From assembly GCA_030267565.1 (NCBI GenBank), contig BRXU01000001.1:5518001-5582000 (forward strand): a stretch of 64,000 bases of DNA, read 5' to 3'. Made by a program: the position numbers and the translations under genes. Each line of letters opens with the position of its first letter. Position 1 is the first letter of the stretch. This document shows positions 1-12,693 of this stretch, piece by piece. A model generated the notes under the pieces. The model was given only the letters and a program-made list of their open reading frames with translations, was not told the origin of the DNA and did no database searches. Source of the DNA: Pleodorina starrii. Its lineage: Eukaryota > Chlorophyta > Chlorophyceae > Chlamydomonadales > Volvocaceae.

Positions 1-247
1 TGACCTCGGGGATGCGGCTGAGGGGTGAGGGCACAGTGAAAGTGTCACGGATGTTTTAGCGGTGCGGAGGAAGGCTGCAGGCTGTGCGGCACTCGCTGTC
101 TCGAGAGCTGTGTCCACCGCACAACGAATGGATGCACTGACCGGTGGCAAGGTGGCCTCCGGGTCGATGTTCTGGCGGCGGTGCAGCTGCTGACGCCCAC
201 CGCGCACCCCTCGCTGCTCCCCTCTCCCCGCCTCCCGCCCCTGCCAG

Positions 248-474
248 TTATGTACACGCTGCAAAAGGACCTGGCCGTGAAGGAGGAGCGGTTTGAGGAT
301 GCGCACCAGATGCAGCAGCTCATCTACCACGAGATGACGCACAACGCGCTGCTGCGGCTGGTGGTGGCCATGGAGACGGCCCTCAGCGACGGCCGCTACG
401 ACGAGGCGGCCAGGTACCGGGATGAGTTCAGGCGCCTGTCGGCAAACGCCCCCTCGGAGCAGCGCCGCACGTGA
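248..474 (+). CDS. UVR-motif-like protein, last exon (partial)
   Basis: Terminal coding exon of a gene that enters from the left edge. A pyrimidine-rich acceptor ends in CAG at 247, the exon opens with two bases of a split codon, and TGA lies at 472-474 (74 residues). The peptide begins MYTLQKDLAVKEERFEDA and carries two charged helix-turn-helix stretches of the form (E/D)xRF/YxxAxxxxxx, the second being SDGRYDEAARYRDEFRRL. This resembles the UVR motif of UvrB/UvrC and of plant chloroplast proteins such as ClpF or EXECUTER. That assignment is by pattern only. UVR motifs mediate protein-protein contact, so a scaffold or adaptor role is likely. The upstream part of the protein is outside the window, so the full domain order is unknown. 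The frame is clean and compositionally coding-like. Confidence 0.6.
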
Positions 475-3024
475 TGAGCCAGCAGGCAGGCAGGCAGGCA
501 GGCAGGGGGGGCTCAGGCTCCACTAGCAGGACAGGACGAGAGCTGGGCAAGGACGGGAGGACGTGGGAAGTACGTCGGGGCCGGCTAGCCAGCTGAGCCT
601 GTCAGGCTCAACTCCAAATGGGCGCCAGGGCTCCGCACAGTGCGGATGCGAGCTGGGGGACGGAGAGGGCGCCGTCGCGGATCCATCGAGCAGGGACGCC
701 GAGCGCAGCCGGGGCAGCCGGAGAGGAGCGGTGCAGACGAGGGGGCAGAGGAGTGTGCCGTGACTGTCAGACCTGAGAGTCCGAGCACCAGTGGGGTGCT
801 GGTGACGGAGTTTGGTGGAATGGATGCCCGATACGAATGGCTGTGGCCGACGAATGGAAACACGCTACGTGAGTTTGGGGGAATGGAGGCGTGGGAAGGG
901 CACCTGTCTATGGCAAAGGGAAGCGATACATCAAAAGCCATGACACGCGGTGCTCCCTCCCATTGGGTTGTATATGGGCAAGTGAGGCGGACTCCTCCGC
1001 CGCTTGTGGCAGTGGCACCTTCGTGGTGTGTGCGCCCCTTCGCTGCTCGAGCCATAACGGGGGAGCCTTGGATATGGAACGCTGCGGTGCCCTCTTGGCG
1101 CTGCTGTCCGCGTTCCCAAGTCGCGGCGTCCGGAGGGAGGGCGGCGAAGGGTTCGTGGCGTGCTTTGATGTGCGCGAGGCGGTACAGAGTCAGTTGAGAC
1201 AGGTCAGATTGCGAGCAGAGCACACGCGTGTGTCGAGCATGGCATGGCATGGCCTGAGGCGGGCAGGTATTTGAACTTTTTTGTCGTTGCGGGTCCATAC
1301 ATTTCGTTGGTCGAAGGACTGACTGCCGGCGTTGGTACAGCTGGAGGCATGTTTGCAGCATGTTTAGCCGCCCTCGCGTAATTTACTGGCCTTCCCGGCG
1401 GGGTAGTTGGGTGGTGTGACCTGCATTCCTTGCTTGTGTTTAGTTGTGGTTTGGGCAGCAGTCGTGTATTCACTGACACCGGGAGGCCCACCCACCCACC
1501 CCAGTACATGGGCGGTGATGTTTGGAGATTGGGTTTCGTTTCGTGGGAGTGAATGGGGGCTGGGCTACACACTGTTGGGTGCGCCGTCCTGCAATTTTGG
1601 CCCGCTTCACCGCCAAGCGCTTTTTTTACGGGGGAGTAACATCACTGCAGCCTTCGCTCTCTCCTCCGTCGGTTGCCTTGTGGGGCCTCATTTCATGAGG
1701 GGTTACCAACTCGTCTGCTGTACAATCAGAATGTGTTACAATGCCGCAGAGGCGCCGTCTTGTGTTCAGTGCTGCTCCCGTGGGGGCGGAGGGTTCGGAG
1801 TTGTGGCCGCGTCTGGCATCTGGGCATGCGCCCGAGAGGCACCCAGTTCGTTTGCACTTTATGCCCGTGAGTTATGGCAGCTCGGACCCAGCCCGGCTGT
1901 TCATACCATTGTATTGTACGGTACACAAGCATGGATGTAAGCGTGCCTGCTTGGCGCCGGGTGCGGCCACTCACCGCGTGCGCTGTTGGTACTGCTTGGT
2001 CTGCTGCCAAACCGCTCGCCGACGTGGGCTGTTGGACAAGATTACCTGACATTAGCTGACATGAATCCGCATCTCATGACAGCGAGCCACTTCGCTCGTA
2101 TGCGGATGGACCCCATGCCGACGAACCCGCCGCTCCGATTTCTTGTTTTTTCCGGGGACGCTAGACTCTCCTATGCGTCATTCGGTGGCTACAACCAGCG
2201 GCGGCCCATGCGTTGGAGCGGATACCACCAGGTCCAAGGAAAGCAGCGGCAGCGAGACCCGACACATGAGTCACCCGCACAGGAACGAGTGAACCCGGGA
2301 GAAGCGGCTGCCCATGTTCCCTGGCGGCGACCACAGCACATTGCCCACACAAAGCTACTGCAGGCGCTCCAGAGCCCGGTCAAGCCAAACCTCGTCCCGT
2401 GTAATCCGACGACCGTGGTGGTGGTGGTGGTGGTGGATACCGAGTCGCGCAGACCCCTGGAAGACTGGAACCACACACTGGACAACAACAACCTCAACAA
2501 CCTCAACAACAACTTGCAACTTAGAACGGCCTCCAGCCTGGGTGGGTGGGTGTCTGAGAGCAAAGTCACGGAAACATAGCGGGGACTGCACACCTGGGAG
2601 CCACCTCTTCAGTGGCGCGGTGCGAGTACGGTAAGTCGGCATTCCCGCGCGGACCCTTCGCCGGCTCTTCTGCAGGCGCCTTCATGCGCCTTCCAACGCA
2701 CGAGATACATTGCATTGCAAAATCGCGCAAATAGCACACGTCTGCGCACGTCAACCCCACCCAAGCACTGGGGACACATATCTGCGCCGCTCGTCAGCAA
2801 CTCGTGTGCATGGAACTGGAACCGAATGTGGCCCACAGGAGTGGCGCCGATTCGCACCGGCGCGTGCTGCCCGGGGGGCGCCGCATCAACCAACGCCCTG
2901 CCCGTGCCCACCAGATGTCATCCGCCGCGTACAGTATTCTTCAGCCCCCACACCTCCACAGCGCCCCTCAGCGAAATAGCCCATCACGCTGCACCCTCAG
3001 CAGCATATTGTACCCAACGCCCCC
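475..3024. other. Convergent 3' UTR / intergenic stretch
   Basis: No convincing gene is seen here. The + strand UVR gene ends on the left and the - strand helicase ends on the right, so both 3' untranslated regions must lie in this interval. A TGTAA, the usual green-algal polyadenylation motif, occurs on the + strand at 1936-1940; it would imply a long ~1.4 kb 3' UTR if used. The ORFs in the interval overlap one another in several frames, lack splice logic and resemble no family. Confidence 0.5.
2415..2436. repeat. (GTG)n microsatellite
   Basis: A 22-base run of perfect GTG triplets. About 50 bases further on (2484-2515) lies an imperfect run of AAC and CTC triplets. Both are in the non-coding interval between two convergent genes. 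Confidence 0.9.
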
Positions 3025-6000
3025 TCAGTCGAATCGGCGCATCTCGCCCCCCTCCACCTGCACCACCGCCCCCCGGGTCATCATGGCGGCGTTGTCCTCC
3101 TCGCTCGGCGGCCGCACCTCCGACCCCAACACCAGCTGCTGCAGCAGCCGAGCCAGCGCGTCCACCTGCGCTGTCCCACCGCCCTCGCCTGCCGCCCGCG
3201 CCGCCTCCTCCTCGTCCTCCTCCTCCTGGTCCTCTGCAGTGGGCGGTCCGTCCAGCCGCTCGGCCACCTTGGGCGGCAGAGCCTGACCCACGATGGCCCC
3301 CGCCGCGCGCATGTAGCGCAGCAGTGCTCGCCAGTGCTTGTCCTGTGCCAGGATCTGAGTGGCGAGGGAGGGGGGGCAGGGGGAGGGGGACGGGGAGGGG
3401 ACAAGGGGAAGGGGCGTTAGGGGGGGCGTGTGGGCTGTAGACGTGGGTCGTTGGGGTGGGGTACTTGTGGCGCCCTGACAAAGAGCTGGGAGATGCCCAG
3501 CAGCAGCAGTACAGGACGGGGCGGTGCGTGGCGCGAAGCTTGCGCCCTCAGTCACCCGCTCACTCGCTCCCCTCCCCCCCCTTTCCCCCCCCCCTTCCCC
3601 CTCTCACCTGCGCATTCCCCACCAGCACCAGCAGCGCCTTGGCTCGTGTGACCGCCACATTGAAGCGCTTGGGGTTGGACAGAAAACCCAACCGGTGGCG
3701 GCTGTCGAAGTCCAGGTACTCGTCACTCGAGCTGGGGGAGGGGAGGGCAGGGAGGCGGGGGGCGGGAGGGAGGGAGTTGGGGGGGACCGTGCAGTCCAGA
3801 TAGGCGGGGTGACAGGGGCTGACAGACGCAGTCATGATGTGCACTGGGAAAGAGGTCAATACATGTACCCAGACAGGGAAGGGAAGGGGTGAGGGGGGAA
3901 GGCAAGAGGTACCCGCTCCTCAGTCCTCACCGCACGGTGGATATGATGATGATGCGCCGCTCCTGCCCCTGGAACTCCTCCACACTGCCCACCTGCATTG
4001 GGGGGGTGAGGGCGGTGGGGGCTTGGTGGGGGGGTCGGCGGTGGGGAGATGATGGTGAGGTGGGGTGAGGTGGGGTGAGGACGCAGTTGTGTGTGGCCGC
4101 CCGGTCGGAGGCCCCACCGGGGGGGCTGGCGATTCCCCAACAGACGTCCCTCGATGAACAAATGGACACATGGTGTGGATGGGGATGTGGATACGGCCGC
4201 TACAGGGAGGGGAGGGGAGGGGACGGGCACAGCCTCCCGCCCAGCCCAGCCCCCCAGGGATCCCCCAGCCAGCCAGCCGGCCGCAGCACCCCACCCCACC
4301 CCACCTTGATGTGGTCCCTCAGTTCACGCAGCAGCACCCGGATGCGCTGGACCTGAGGGGTGGAGGGGGAAGGGAAAGGGGGTGAACCAGGGATTGGGGG
4401 AGGGGGGTTTGAAGAGTGAGGGAGGGGGGTGGAATCCAGTCCAGGGGGTTGCGGGTGGGGTGCCAATGGGGGCGGCCCTCAAGGGCTGCAAAGGGGTACA
4501 ACAGCCAGGCAGGCTCAGGAATGTGGGAACTGTGATCAAGTGGCCAGGACGACACTGACCTGCTTCTTGTACGGGGAGATGATGCCGATCTCGTCAGCGC
4601 TGACCCGCCCCCCGCGCCGCTTGGCCAGCAGCTTCTGAACATAGTCCACCACCTTGGGGGGGTGTGTGTGGAGGGGGGAAGGGGGGGGGCTGAGGGAGTG
4701 AGAGAGGAGGGGAATCGTTCCCTGAATGGGAAATGGACCACCGGTGGATGGGCCCCCCTCGCACCTCCCTCCCTTCGTATCCTACCCTCCCCCCTGCCCC
4801 CCATCCACACACCCTTCACACACCCCTACACACGCCCTTCAAACAACCCTACACACGCCCCCCTACACACCCGCCTACAGGCGCACACACACACCCCCAC
4901 CCGCCCCCCCCCCACCTGCCGGGCCTCCAGCATGTTCTGCCAGGAGGGGCTGTTTGCCTCCTGCTCGTCCTTACCCACGATGTGGTGCATCAGCATGGGG
5001 ACCCTGAGCCAGGGAGGGACGAGGGACGAGGGGGCGAGGGGGGGGGTAGGGACGGGCGGGTGATGAAGAAGAAAGCGCAGGAATGGGGGGTGGAGGGCCA
5101 GAGCGGGGGAGGTGGGGCGGGTGTGGCACACAGCCTGTGCGCGTGAGTACGTGAGTACGTGCACAGGAGCGGAAAGGGCTCCACAAACGAACTGTTTCCG
5201 TTCTTCTGCGCTGTCGACTCACCTCCAGCTTCAACCTCCACCTTCTCTCTCCCGCTGCATTACGCTTCTCCTCTCCCCCGTCCCCTCCCCTTATCGTTCC
5301 CCGCCCCGCCCCGCCCCCGCCCCGCCCCCCACCCCCTCCCCCTCCTTCCCCCCCCCCCCACCACCCCACTCCCCCCCCACCTGGGGTTAGGCAGCTCCTC
5401 CCACAGCAACATGCTGTTGACTGTCTCCGGTGAGGCCGCACAGCGCAGCTCGTCATCGTAGAAGGTGGCGTTGGGCACTCGCAGGATGGCGGGGTGGGAG
5501 CGGTAGTTGGAGAGAAGCTTGGTGATGTAGGCGGATGCGTAGGAGGGGGGGGAGGCGGGGAGCTGCGGGGAACGGGGGAGAGAAAGAGCGGGTTACGGGC
5601 GGTTGGTAGCTGGCGGTTGGTTGGTCGGAGGAGCTGAAGGGAGCGCAAAGGCGAGGTTGGACTGAGAGGTCCAAATGGGGGTGAAAGGGCTCACGGCCCC
5701 ACGCTCCACTCGACATGAGATAAACCGGTTTGTTGACAACATGACAAGGCTTGTTCCTCTCCGCTGCCTCCTCCCCGCCCCCAACCCCCCACCCGCCACT
5801 CAATCCACCCACCTGCGACCCCGCCGACAGCGGCGCCGGCTGCGAGCTCCGTTGCACCTGCGGCCCGGTCTTGGTCCTGCCGTACGGTCCCCCCGACTGC
5901 TCCAGCAGTCTCTCCATAAGCGACACGTCCAGTCCGCCGTACTGTTTGGCGAACAGCGACAAAATGACGGGGCCCAGCTGCCGGGGGTCGCCTGAGTGAG

Positions 6001-9000
6001 TTGGGGGGGGGGGCCAAGGGGGGGAGAGGGGGAGCGATTAATGGTGCGCGGGTTTAGTATAGTGGGTATAGCGGGTGGCGGTGGGGGTGGCGGTGGCGGA
6101 AAGTGGAGTGCGGGAGTGGTGCGACGGAGGGCAGTAGAGAGAGAGAGAGAAAAAGCGTGTGTGCGTGTTGGGGGGGTAGAACCCTAAGATGATGTCGGGG
6201 GACGGGGTCGGTGGTATTGGGGGCGACACAGCAGTTGCGACAGTTGTGGACCGCTCACCCGCCATGACCACGCGGGTGCCGCCGCTGCCGCTGCCGCCCC
6301 CCAGCTGCTGCTTCCCCTGCCCCAGCTGTGGCGCCAGTCCCGCCAGCGAGCACAGCAGCAGGGGCTCCTCCGCATGTCCCGCCTCGTCCACCAGGATGTG
6401 GGAGAAGTGGCCGACAGGCAGACCCGCGTGAACCAGCTGATGGGGGGGAGGGAGGGAGGGAGGGAGGGGGGACAAAGAGGAAGAGGAGGCGGGAGGGGTG
6501 TTGGAGGGAAGGGGCCGCGTCAGGGGGTGGGATCGTGGAGGCTCCGAAACGTTGACGAGTACGTGGAGGGGGTAGGAAGATCGCCTGGAGATGGGTACAC
6601 CTTTTAATCACCTGACTCGCGCGCCCTGCTCAGCTGCATTCTCAGCTGTGTTTCCAGCCGCAGATCGGCCCCGCACAGCGCTCAGCCCCTCACAGCCCTT
6701 CACAGCCAGCCGCACCAGCCAAGGCCAGCCTCACAGCCGGTCCGCATCCCGATCCAGTGCAGATCAACGCCCTCCCCCTCCCCCGCGCCCTCAACCCACA
6801 CATCTCCTCCAGCTCTTACCTGCTCCTTCCTGCCGCCCCTTCCCACCCCCGACCCCCTTGCCCCTCCCTCCCTCCCCTCCTCCGCTGCAGTTTCTTCTTT
6901 TTACCTCCCCTCCTTCCCTCCCTCCCCCTCCCACCCCCCGCAGCTCACCTTCGCCGCCATGGCACACGACGCCGCCACCACCCTCAGCCGGGGGTCCATC
7001 AGCATATCCCGGGGCGGCATCAGAAACGCAGCGGCCTCCGAGTCCCAGTTCACTGCGCACACGTGAGCCCCACCGGCCCCCAACCCGCCGGGCGACCCAC
7101 CGCCGCCCCCTCCCCCCAGGCCCCTGTGCGGCCTCAGTCCGTGCTCCTCCGCCTGGTCCCGCAGGTCCTTCGGGAGGTCCTCCAGCGGTCGCGAGTAGGC
7201 GCACAGCCGCATCAGCAGGCAGCCACCGGGGCCCAGGCGGCGAGTCATGGTGCGGTTGGCGGCCCCTCCCGATGTGGCTGACAGGCTCTGAATGAGCAGA
7301 TCTGCCGCCGAGTTGGAGGGGGCCACCAGCAGCAGCCGGGAGCTGGGGCGGGTCAGCAGCAGCTGGAGGGGGGGGGAGGGGGGGGGAGGGGGGGAGGAGG
7401 GAGGGGGCAGGTGAGGGTGTTGGTGGTGGGGGGAGGAGGTAGGAAAGGGGAGGGAAGGGAGGGAAGGTATGGAAAGGTGTGGGTGTCACTCCAAGGTCTC
7501 CAACACGCCCACCCGACCGACCGACCGACCGACCCCACCTGCTTGGCGGCCTCCACCAGCGTTGAAGTCTTCCCTGGAGCGGAGGGGGGGGAGGGATGGG
7601 AGGGAGGGAGGGGTGATCCACGTATACGGGCCGGGAAAGCCATGCCGCGTGTCGGTACAGTCGGTACAGTCGGTACAGTCGGTACAGGAGGAGGAACTGG
7701 GGCAGGGCGGAACTGGGCGGGGCGGGGCAGGGCGGGGCACTGGCACGGGCACTGGCACGGGCGGCGAAACGCATCAAGCCTCTCCACCTCAGCCGCGAGC
7801 TCGCCTGTCCCACAGCTGCTGCCCCATCGTGACGTGACGTGACGTGTGCCACAGCCACTGCCCCACCGCCTGATCCCCGCGCACAACCCCGTGCACAAAC
7901 CCAACTGCGAGCCAACATGTTCCTAACTCGTCTTTCCCTTGCTTGCTTGTGCAAACACAACCCCCTACCGCGCACGCCCTCCACCTCTGGACACCAGATC
8001 AAGGCCCGACACCCCTCTCCTCCCCTCCTCCCCGCCTCCCCCCTCGCGCCCACCCACCGAACCGCCGCCCTCCCCAGTCTCACCGGTCCCCGGCGGTCCA
8101 AAGATCAGGTACGGCAGGGGCGCGTGCTCCCCCCTCAGCACCTCCCGCACCGCCAGCTTCTGCTCGTTGTTGAGGGTGCCGTTCTGCCAGGTCAGCCGCC
8201 CCGCCCCGCCGTCCCCCCCCGGCGGCTCCACTAACGGCAGTCCGGGTGGCGGGCGGGTGGGCAGGGGTGCTGCCTTGCTGCCGGGCAGGACCAGGTGGGG
8301 GCTCAGCTGCCGGGGGTCGCGAGCCCGCAGCAACGCGTTCTGGAGGGAGGGAGGAGGAGCGGGCAGGGGGGGAGGAGGGAGAAAGGGAGGGAAGGAGAGG
8401 GGTGTTACCGAGGGAGGGGACCAAGGGCAGAGGCCAGGCCTCAGCGCTGTGCCATGCCATGCTTGGAAAGCTGAGAGGGTCCAACCCGTCAACGTCACTG
8501 TCGCCCTTTCATGGCCCCCACTTTGCGCGGAAGGCCCCTTTCGGGAATGATCATACGCCATGGCACCCTAAAACCACACAGGGCGCACACGCACCCCTCC
8601 CCCCCCCTAGGCACCCACGCACCCTGCAGAGAGCCCCCCCGCTCACTCCGCCGCGCCCCTCAGCCCCCACCTGCATGAGGTTGAATGCGGAGCGGTTGAC
8701 GGTGAAGCGCACATCGAAGCGGCGACCCGCAATCCACACATCCCGGGTGAAGCTGTCCGCGAAGCCCAGCAGCACCTGGGGGGCAGTCGGGAGGGGGAGG
8801 GAGGGGGAGGGGGAGGGGGAGGGAGGGGGATTTGAGGAAACGAAACAAGACGTCCTGAGGACGTTGCAGCCCGAAGCGCAGGGGAGGGGGAGGGGGAGGG
8901 AGGGAGGGGGACTGGGAGGGAGGAGCTACAATACGATGGGGTTGCAGTGAAGGGCTCGTTGTGTGTGGAAGGTCGTACGGAGGCTGGGACGATGTGGGCA

Positions 9001-12000
9001 CTAGCCGGGGGTCGAGTGACACACGAGTGGGTGGATGCGCGTGGAAGTGGGGGGCTGAGGGGCTGAGGGGCTGAGACCCCGGGGCCGAGCTCCAGCGTCC
9101 CTTAACCCTTAAAACCCTAAACTCCCTACCCCCCCTCTGTCCTTCCTCAGCCCACCCCACCCACCCCACCCACCCCACCCACCGTCTCCTTCTGCACCAC
9201 ATGCACGTATCCCTCGTACTCCCTCCCCCCCGCGGATCTGTCCGAGGGGGTCACCAGCAGCCGGTCCCCCTTGAGCACACTTGGCCGGTTCTCAGCCAGT
9301 CCGGGAACCTCAAGCGGGGGAGGGGGAGGGGGGAGGGGGGGGGGAGGGGGAGGGAGGCCAGGGGCGGGGAAGGGGAAGGGGATGGGGATGGAAGGGAGGG
9401 GGCCCAGGAAGCAGGCAGACGGGAACGCGCGGTGGGCAAGCAAGCACAGCACCGGCATCCAGCCCTGCAGCGGGGGCTTACAGGCTTTGGGCCAGAGAAG
9501 GGCGGCCAGCTCAGATCGGTGGCTGCAGGTCCGCACGCGGGTCCAGTACGGCACCGTGGGGCTGCTTCAGTGCTGGTATGGTTAACACACACTGGCGTGG
9601 GCCCCCTATCTCTCTCTCCCTCTTACACACACACATACAAACCCACTCACATACACACACCCTATACACCCACACGTGCCCGCTGAGCCCCTCACCTCCA
9701 GCGCCAACCTGCCCCCGCTGCCCGCCTTGAGTAGGGTGACGCCCTTCATGTCGTACACCCGGATGTCGATCTCGTGTTGCAGCTCCTCCAGCCACAGCAG
9801 CTTTTGGAGCTACGGGGGAAGGGGGGAGGGGAGGGGGAGGGGGAGGGGGAGGGGGAGGGGGAGGGGGAGGGGGAGGGGGAGGGGGAGGGGGAGGGGGAGG
9901 GGGAGGGGGAGGGGGAGGGGGAGGGGGAGGGGGAGGGGGAGGGGGAGGGGGAGGGGGAGGGGGAGGGGGAGGGGGAGGGGGAGGGGGAGGGGGAGGGGGA
10001 GGGGGAGGGGGAGGGGGAGGGGGAGGGGGAGGGGGAGGGGGAGGGGGAGGGGGAGGGGGAGGGGGAGGGGGAGGGGGAGGGGGAGGGGGAGGGGGAGGGG
10101 GAGGGGGAGGGGGAGGGGGAAGGGGGAGGGGGAGGGGGAGGGGGAGGGGGAGGGGGAGGGGGAGGGGGAGGGGGAGGGGGAGGGGGAGGGGGAGGGGGAG
10201 GGGGAGGGGGAGGGGGAGGGGGAGGGGGAGGGGGAGGGGGAGGGGGAGGGGGAGGGGGAGGGGGAGGGGGAGGGGGAGGGGGAGGGGGAGGGGGAGGGGG
10301 AGGGGGAGGGGGCGAGAGGAGAGGATCGATACGATGTGCGCGAAAGGCTGCTGACGGGGGTTTGGCAGAGGGGCAGGGGGGAAGGCGGGGCGGGGCGAGG
10401 CACCGACCACCTCTCTATAACCACTACACCTCCCTCGCAGACCACACACGGGGCCAGTCACCCAAACCCGCAGACCTCCAGCCAGTACGAACCCATTCCC
10501 GGTGGACGGCACCGGACACGTCCCCGCCCCCGCCCCCTACCGCCCCCCCAACCGCTCACCCTCTCCGCGTACTGCGCCTGCCCCTGCACCTCCCCCAGCG
10601 GCGGCACCAGTCGCTTCAGCTCCGCCCAATTGGCGGTCCCCACCAGCTGCCTCAGCTGACTGGGCACCGGCAGCGGCTGCATGGGCAGGGGCAGCGGCAG
10701 GTGCTCCTGGCTGCCGGGGGGAGGGATACCTGGGGGCGGGCGGGACAACAGAGGGCGGTTGCTTAAGAGGCATGTCGGGTTTGGGGTTTAGAATTGTTTT
10801 AGTGTTTTAGTGTTTTAGTGTTTTAGTGTTTTAGTGTTTTAGTGTTTTAGTGTTTTAGGGTGTCAAGTGCGCCCAACTTCACGGCGGGATGGCTGTGCCC
10901 CCCGGGTTGCCTTGTATAATGCCGTACGCGACAGAAAGCCCGGTACGTCCATCCGCATGAAGAAGCCGCTACGTCAGTTGTCACTCGTCACTCGTCAGTC
11001 AGGCCACCCAGGCACCTAACAACGGCCATACCACCGCTTCTCCCACGCCCTCCCCTGCCCTCCCCAGCCCTCAGTTCACCCGTACCCACCCTTGACCACG
11101 TCCTTGTTGACCGGCGCCAGCCCCTTCGGGCGCCGCTGAGCCGCCGCCGCCTGCCCGGCGTCTGCTCCCGGCGGCGGGGGCGGCGGCAGGTCGGGCGGGC
11201 AGCACACTCCCGCCACCGGCCGAGCGACCGGCCCCATCGGCGCCATGTCCAGAATGATGAGGTTGCGCATCAGCCCCATCGCCCGCGGCTCCAGAACCAG
11301 CACCACCTCGTAGCTGCTGCCCTCAGACAGCCACACCACCGTACCGGAGGGCTGGGCCGTCACCCCGTGCAAGTCCTCCAGACGCATCGACCCGTCCGGC
11401 ACCGGGGTCAGGAACGACACCGAGCGCAGTTTGATGGAGCCGGGACCTCGGTTGCGAAGGGTGAGTGTGTGGCGGGCGGTGGCACCGGGAGCCACGGCGG
11501 GCAGGGGATGAGGCAGCGAGGACACGCTGACCCGTGGGTCGGTTGCGTCGGGGGCGGCGCCGGACGCGGACCCAGAGGGAGCGATGCCGCGGCCGACCGC
11601 GTCGGCTCCCGGCGCGAGGGCGGCGCTGCGGCGGAGTAGCAACCAGAAGACCCGGGCCTTATGTGCGGAGCTGGCCACGTGGTTGCGGAAGAGGTCGGGC
11701 CGATTGAACCTGACAACCAGGGTGTGAGGGGCCGTTGGGGTGGAGGGGCACAGGGGGTGAGCAGAGGGAGTTTCGCGTGGCAGGGTGATGAGCGGCACCC
11801 ATCCGCCCGATCTCAGCGAGTACAAGAGCTGGACCCGGGTGCCTGCCTGCCCGCCTGCCTGGGTTAGGCAGCCGGGATCACTGCTGCCCCGTGCGCCGTG
11901 TGCATTTGGCAATGTGTGATGTGGCAATGTGTGCATTTGGGGGGGTCAAAAGCCACGACGGCCTCACTTTTGGGCACTCCTCCCCGTTCCTCCTTTCCCT

Positions 12001-12693
12001 GCCCCCCAGCCCCCACCATTTCCCGCACAGCTCGCAGTGGCTACACCCGGTGGCTGCCGGCTCCTGAGAGCTGCGCAGCACCGCCTCCTCGAGGGCGTGG
12101 GCGTCCGCAGCCGACAGTGCGTCCCGGTGGCGGGCCCCCCGCAGGTGGTCGCGCATGTTGTCCTCGGAGGTGCAGCGGATGCGGCAGATGCTGCAGTAAA
12201 GGCTCAGCTGTGCGGCGGGGCTCGGGACGGTCAGCGCCGTCAGCACGGCGGCCGGAATGGCTGCAGGCGCCGCCGCCGTAGTGGTTTCTGCCACCGCCGT
12301 GGGCAGCTGAGATTGGGAAGAAGGCGAACGGAGGGAGGGCGCGGTGAGGGAGGCGGAGGCAAGGAACGGCAGGGAGGGACGGACGGAGTACTCGATGCCC
12401 GCCGCCCTTCCGATGCCAGGTTTTACAAACGTAACAGCTTCAGTCGTGCAATCATACCGCACCTCCGCTGCGATGCCATGCGGAACGACCAGCTGCCCGA
12501 TGACAGTGTACGCTTGCGGGCGCGACTTGAACCAGGCCCTGATGTCCGCATACCGTAAAGCTCGAAAACATTTACAGGTGGTCTTAAAGAAATGAAAGTT
12601 GATACCGGGTGCGGCGCCTGGATGGCGAGCGTAGAACTTCTTGATGAACTCAACCACCGCTACCTCGTCTGCTGCAGCCTTGCGCGGATCCAT
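3025..12693 (-). CDS. SDE3/MOV10-type superfamily 1 RNA helicase with two N-terminal C2H2 zinc fingers
   Basis: Complete model, 18 exons, 1266 residues, every junction GT-AG and in phase: 12693-12017, 11709-11090, 10729-10560, 9809-9696, 9308-9183, 8775-8671, 8339-8084, 7573-7539, 7362-6949, 6436-6259, 5991-5813, 5562-5381, 5003-4916, 4652-4560, 4352-4305, 3992-3931, 3731-3608, 3354-3025. C2H2 fingers use C167, C170, H183, H189 and C220, C223, H235, H241; the second is split by intron 1. Helicase motifs: GPPGTGKT (Walker A, K691; split by an intron inside the loop), VAPSNSAAD (Ia), DEAG at 856-859 (II), GDPRQLGP at 899-906 (III), NYRSHPAI (IV), EEFQGQE (V) and VAVTRAK (VI). The DEAG box and the order match plant SDE3 and animal MOV10, 5'-3' RNA helicases linked to Argonaute silencing and transposon control, probably in cytoplasmic granules. 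The tail is acidic. The zinc fingers are not part of classical Arabidopsis SDE3. Family assignment is strong; pathway role is inferred. Confidence 0.93.
9826..10312. repeat. (GGGGGA)n hexanucleotide array, about 81 copies
   Basis: Almost perfect GGGGGA units fill most of the intron between helicase exons 3 and 4 (intron 9810-10559). One extra A near 10120 breaks the register. The purine strand is the template strand of the helicase, so its pre-mRNA would carry CCCCCU repeats. The array makes long poly-Gly/Arg/Glu and poly-Pro/Leu pseudo-ORFs in other frames, which are not genes. Confidence 0.97.
10795..10860. repeat. Variant telomere-like array (TGTTTTAG)n
   Basis: About eight tandem TGTTTTAG units, the last ending in TTTTAGGG, the canonical Chlamydomonas telomere unit. 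The array lies in helicase intron 2 (10730-11089). The unit differs from TTTTAGGG by one base, so this is a degenerate interstitial telomere-like repeat. A short CCCTTAAAACCCTAAA-like stretch occurs in the opposite orientation at about 9101-9122. Confidence 0.85.

Noticed and set aside
585..1361. 258-codon minus ORF opposite the UVR gene's downstream flank
   Set aside because: Overlaps several equally long ORFs in other frames, no recognisable motif, no splice context.
9511..10766. Long ORFs of poly-Pro/Leu, poly-Gly/Arg and Gly/Glu repeats on both strands
   Set aside because: They are six-frame readings of the GGGGGA array and contradict the helicase exons on either side, whose splice sites and phases fit perfectly.
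9101..10860. Second telomere-bounded cassette (CCCTAAA-like at 9101-9122, TTTTAGTG array at 10795)
   Set aside because: The left motif is only one or two degenerate units and the interval contains normal helicase exons in phase, so chance is the simpler reading.
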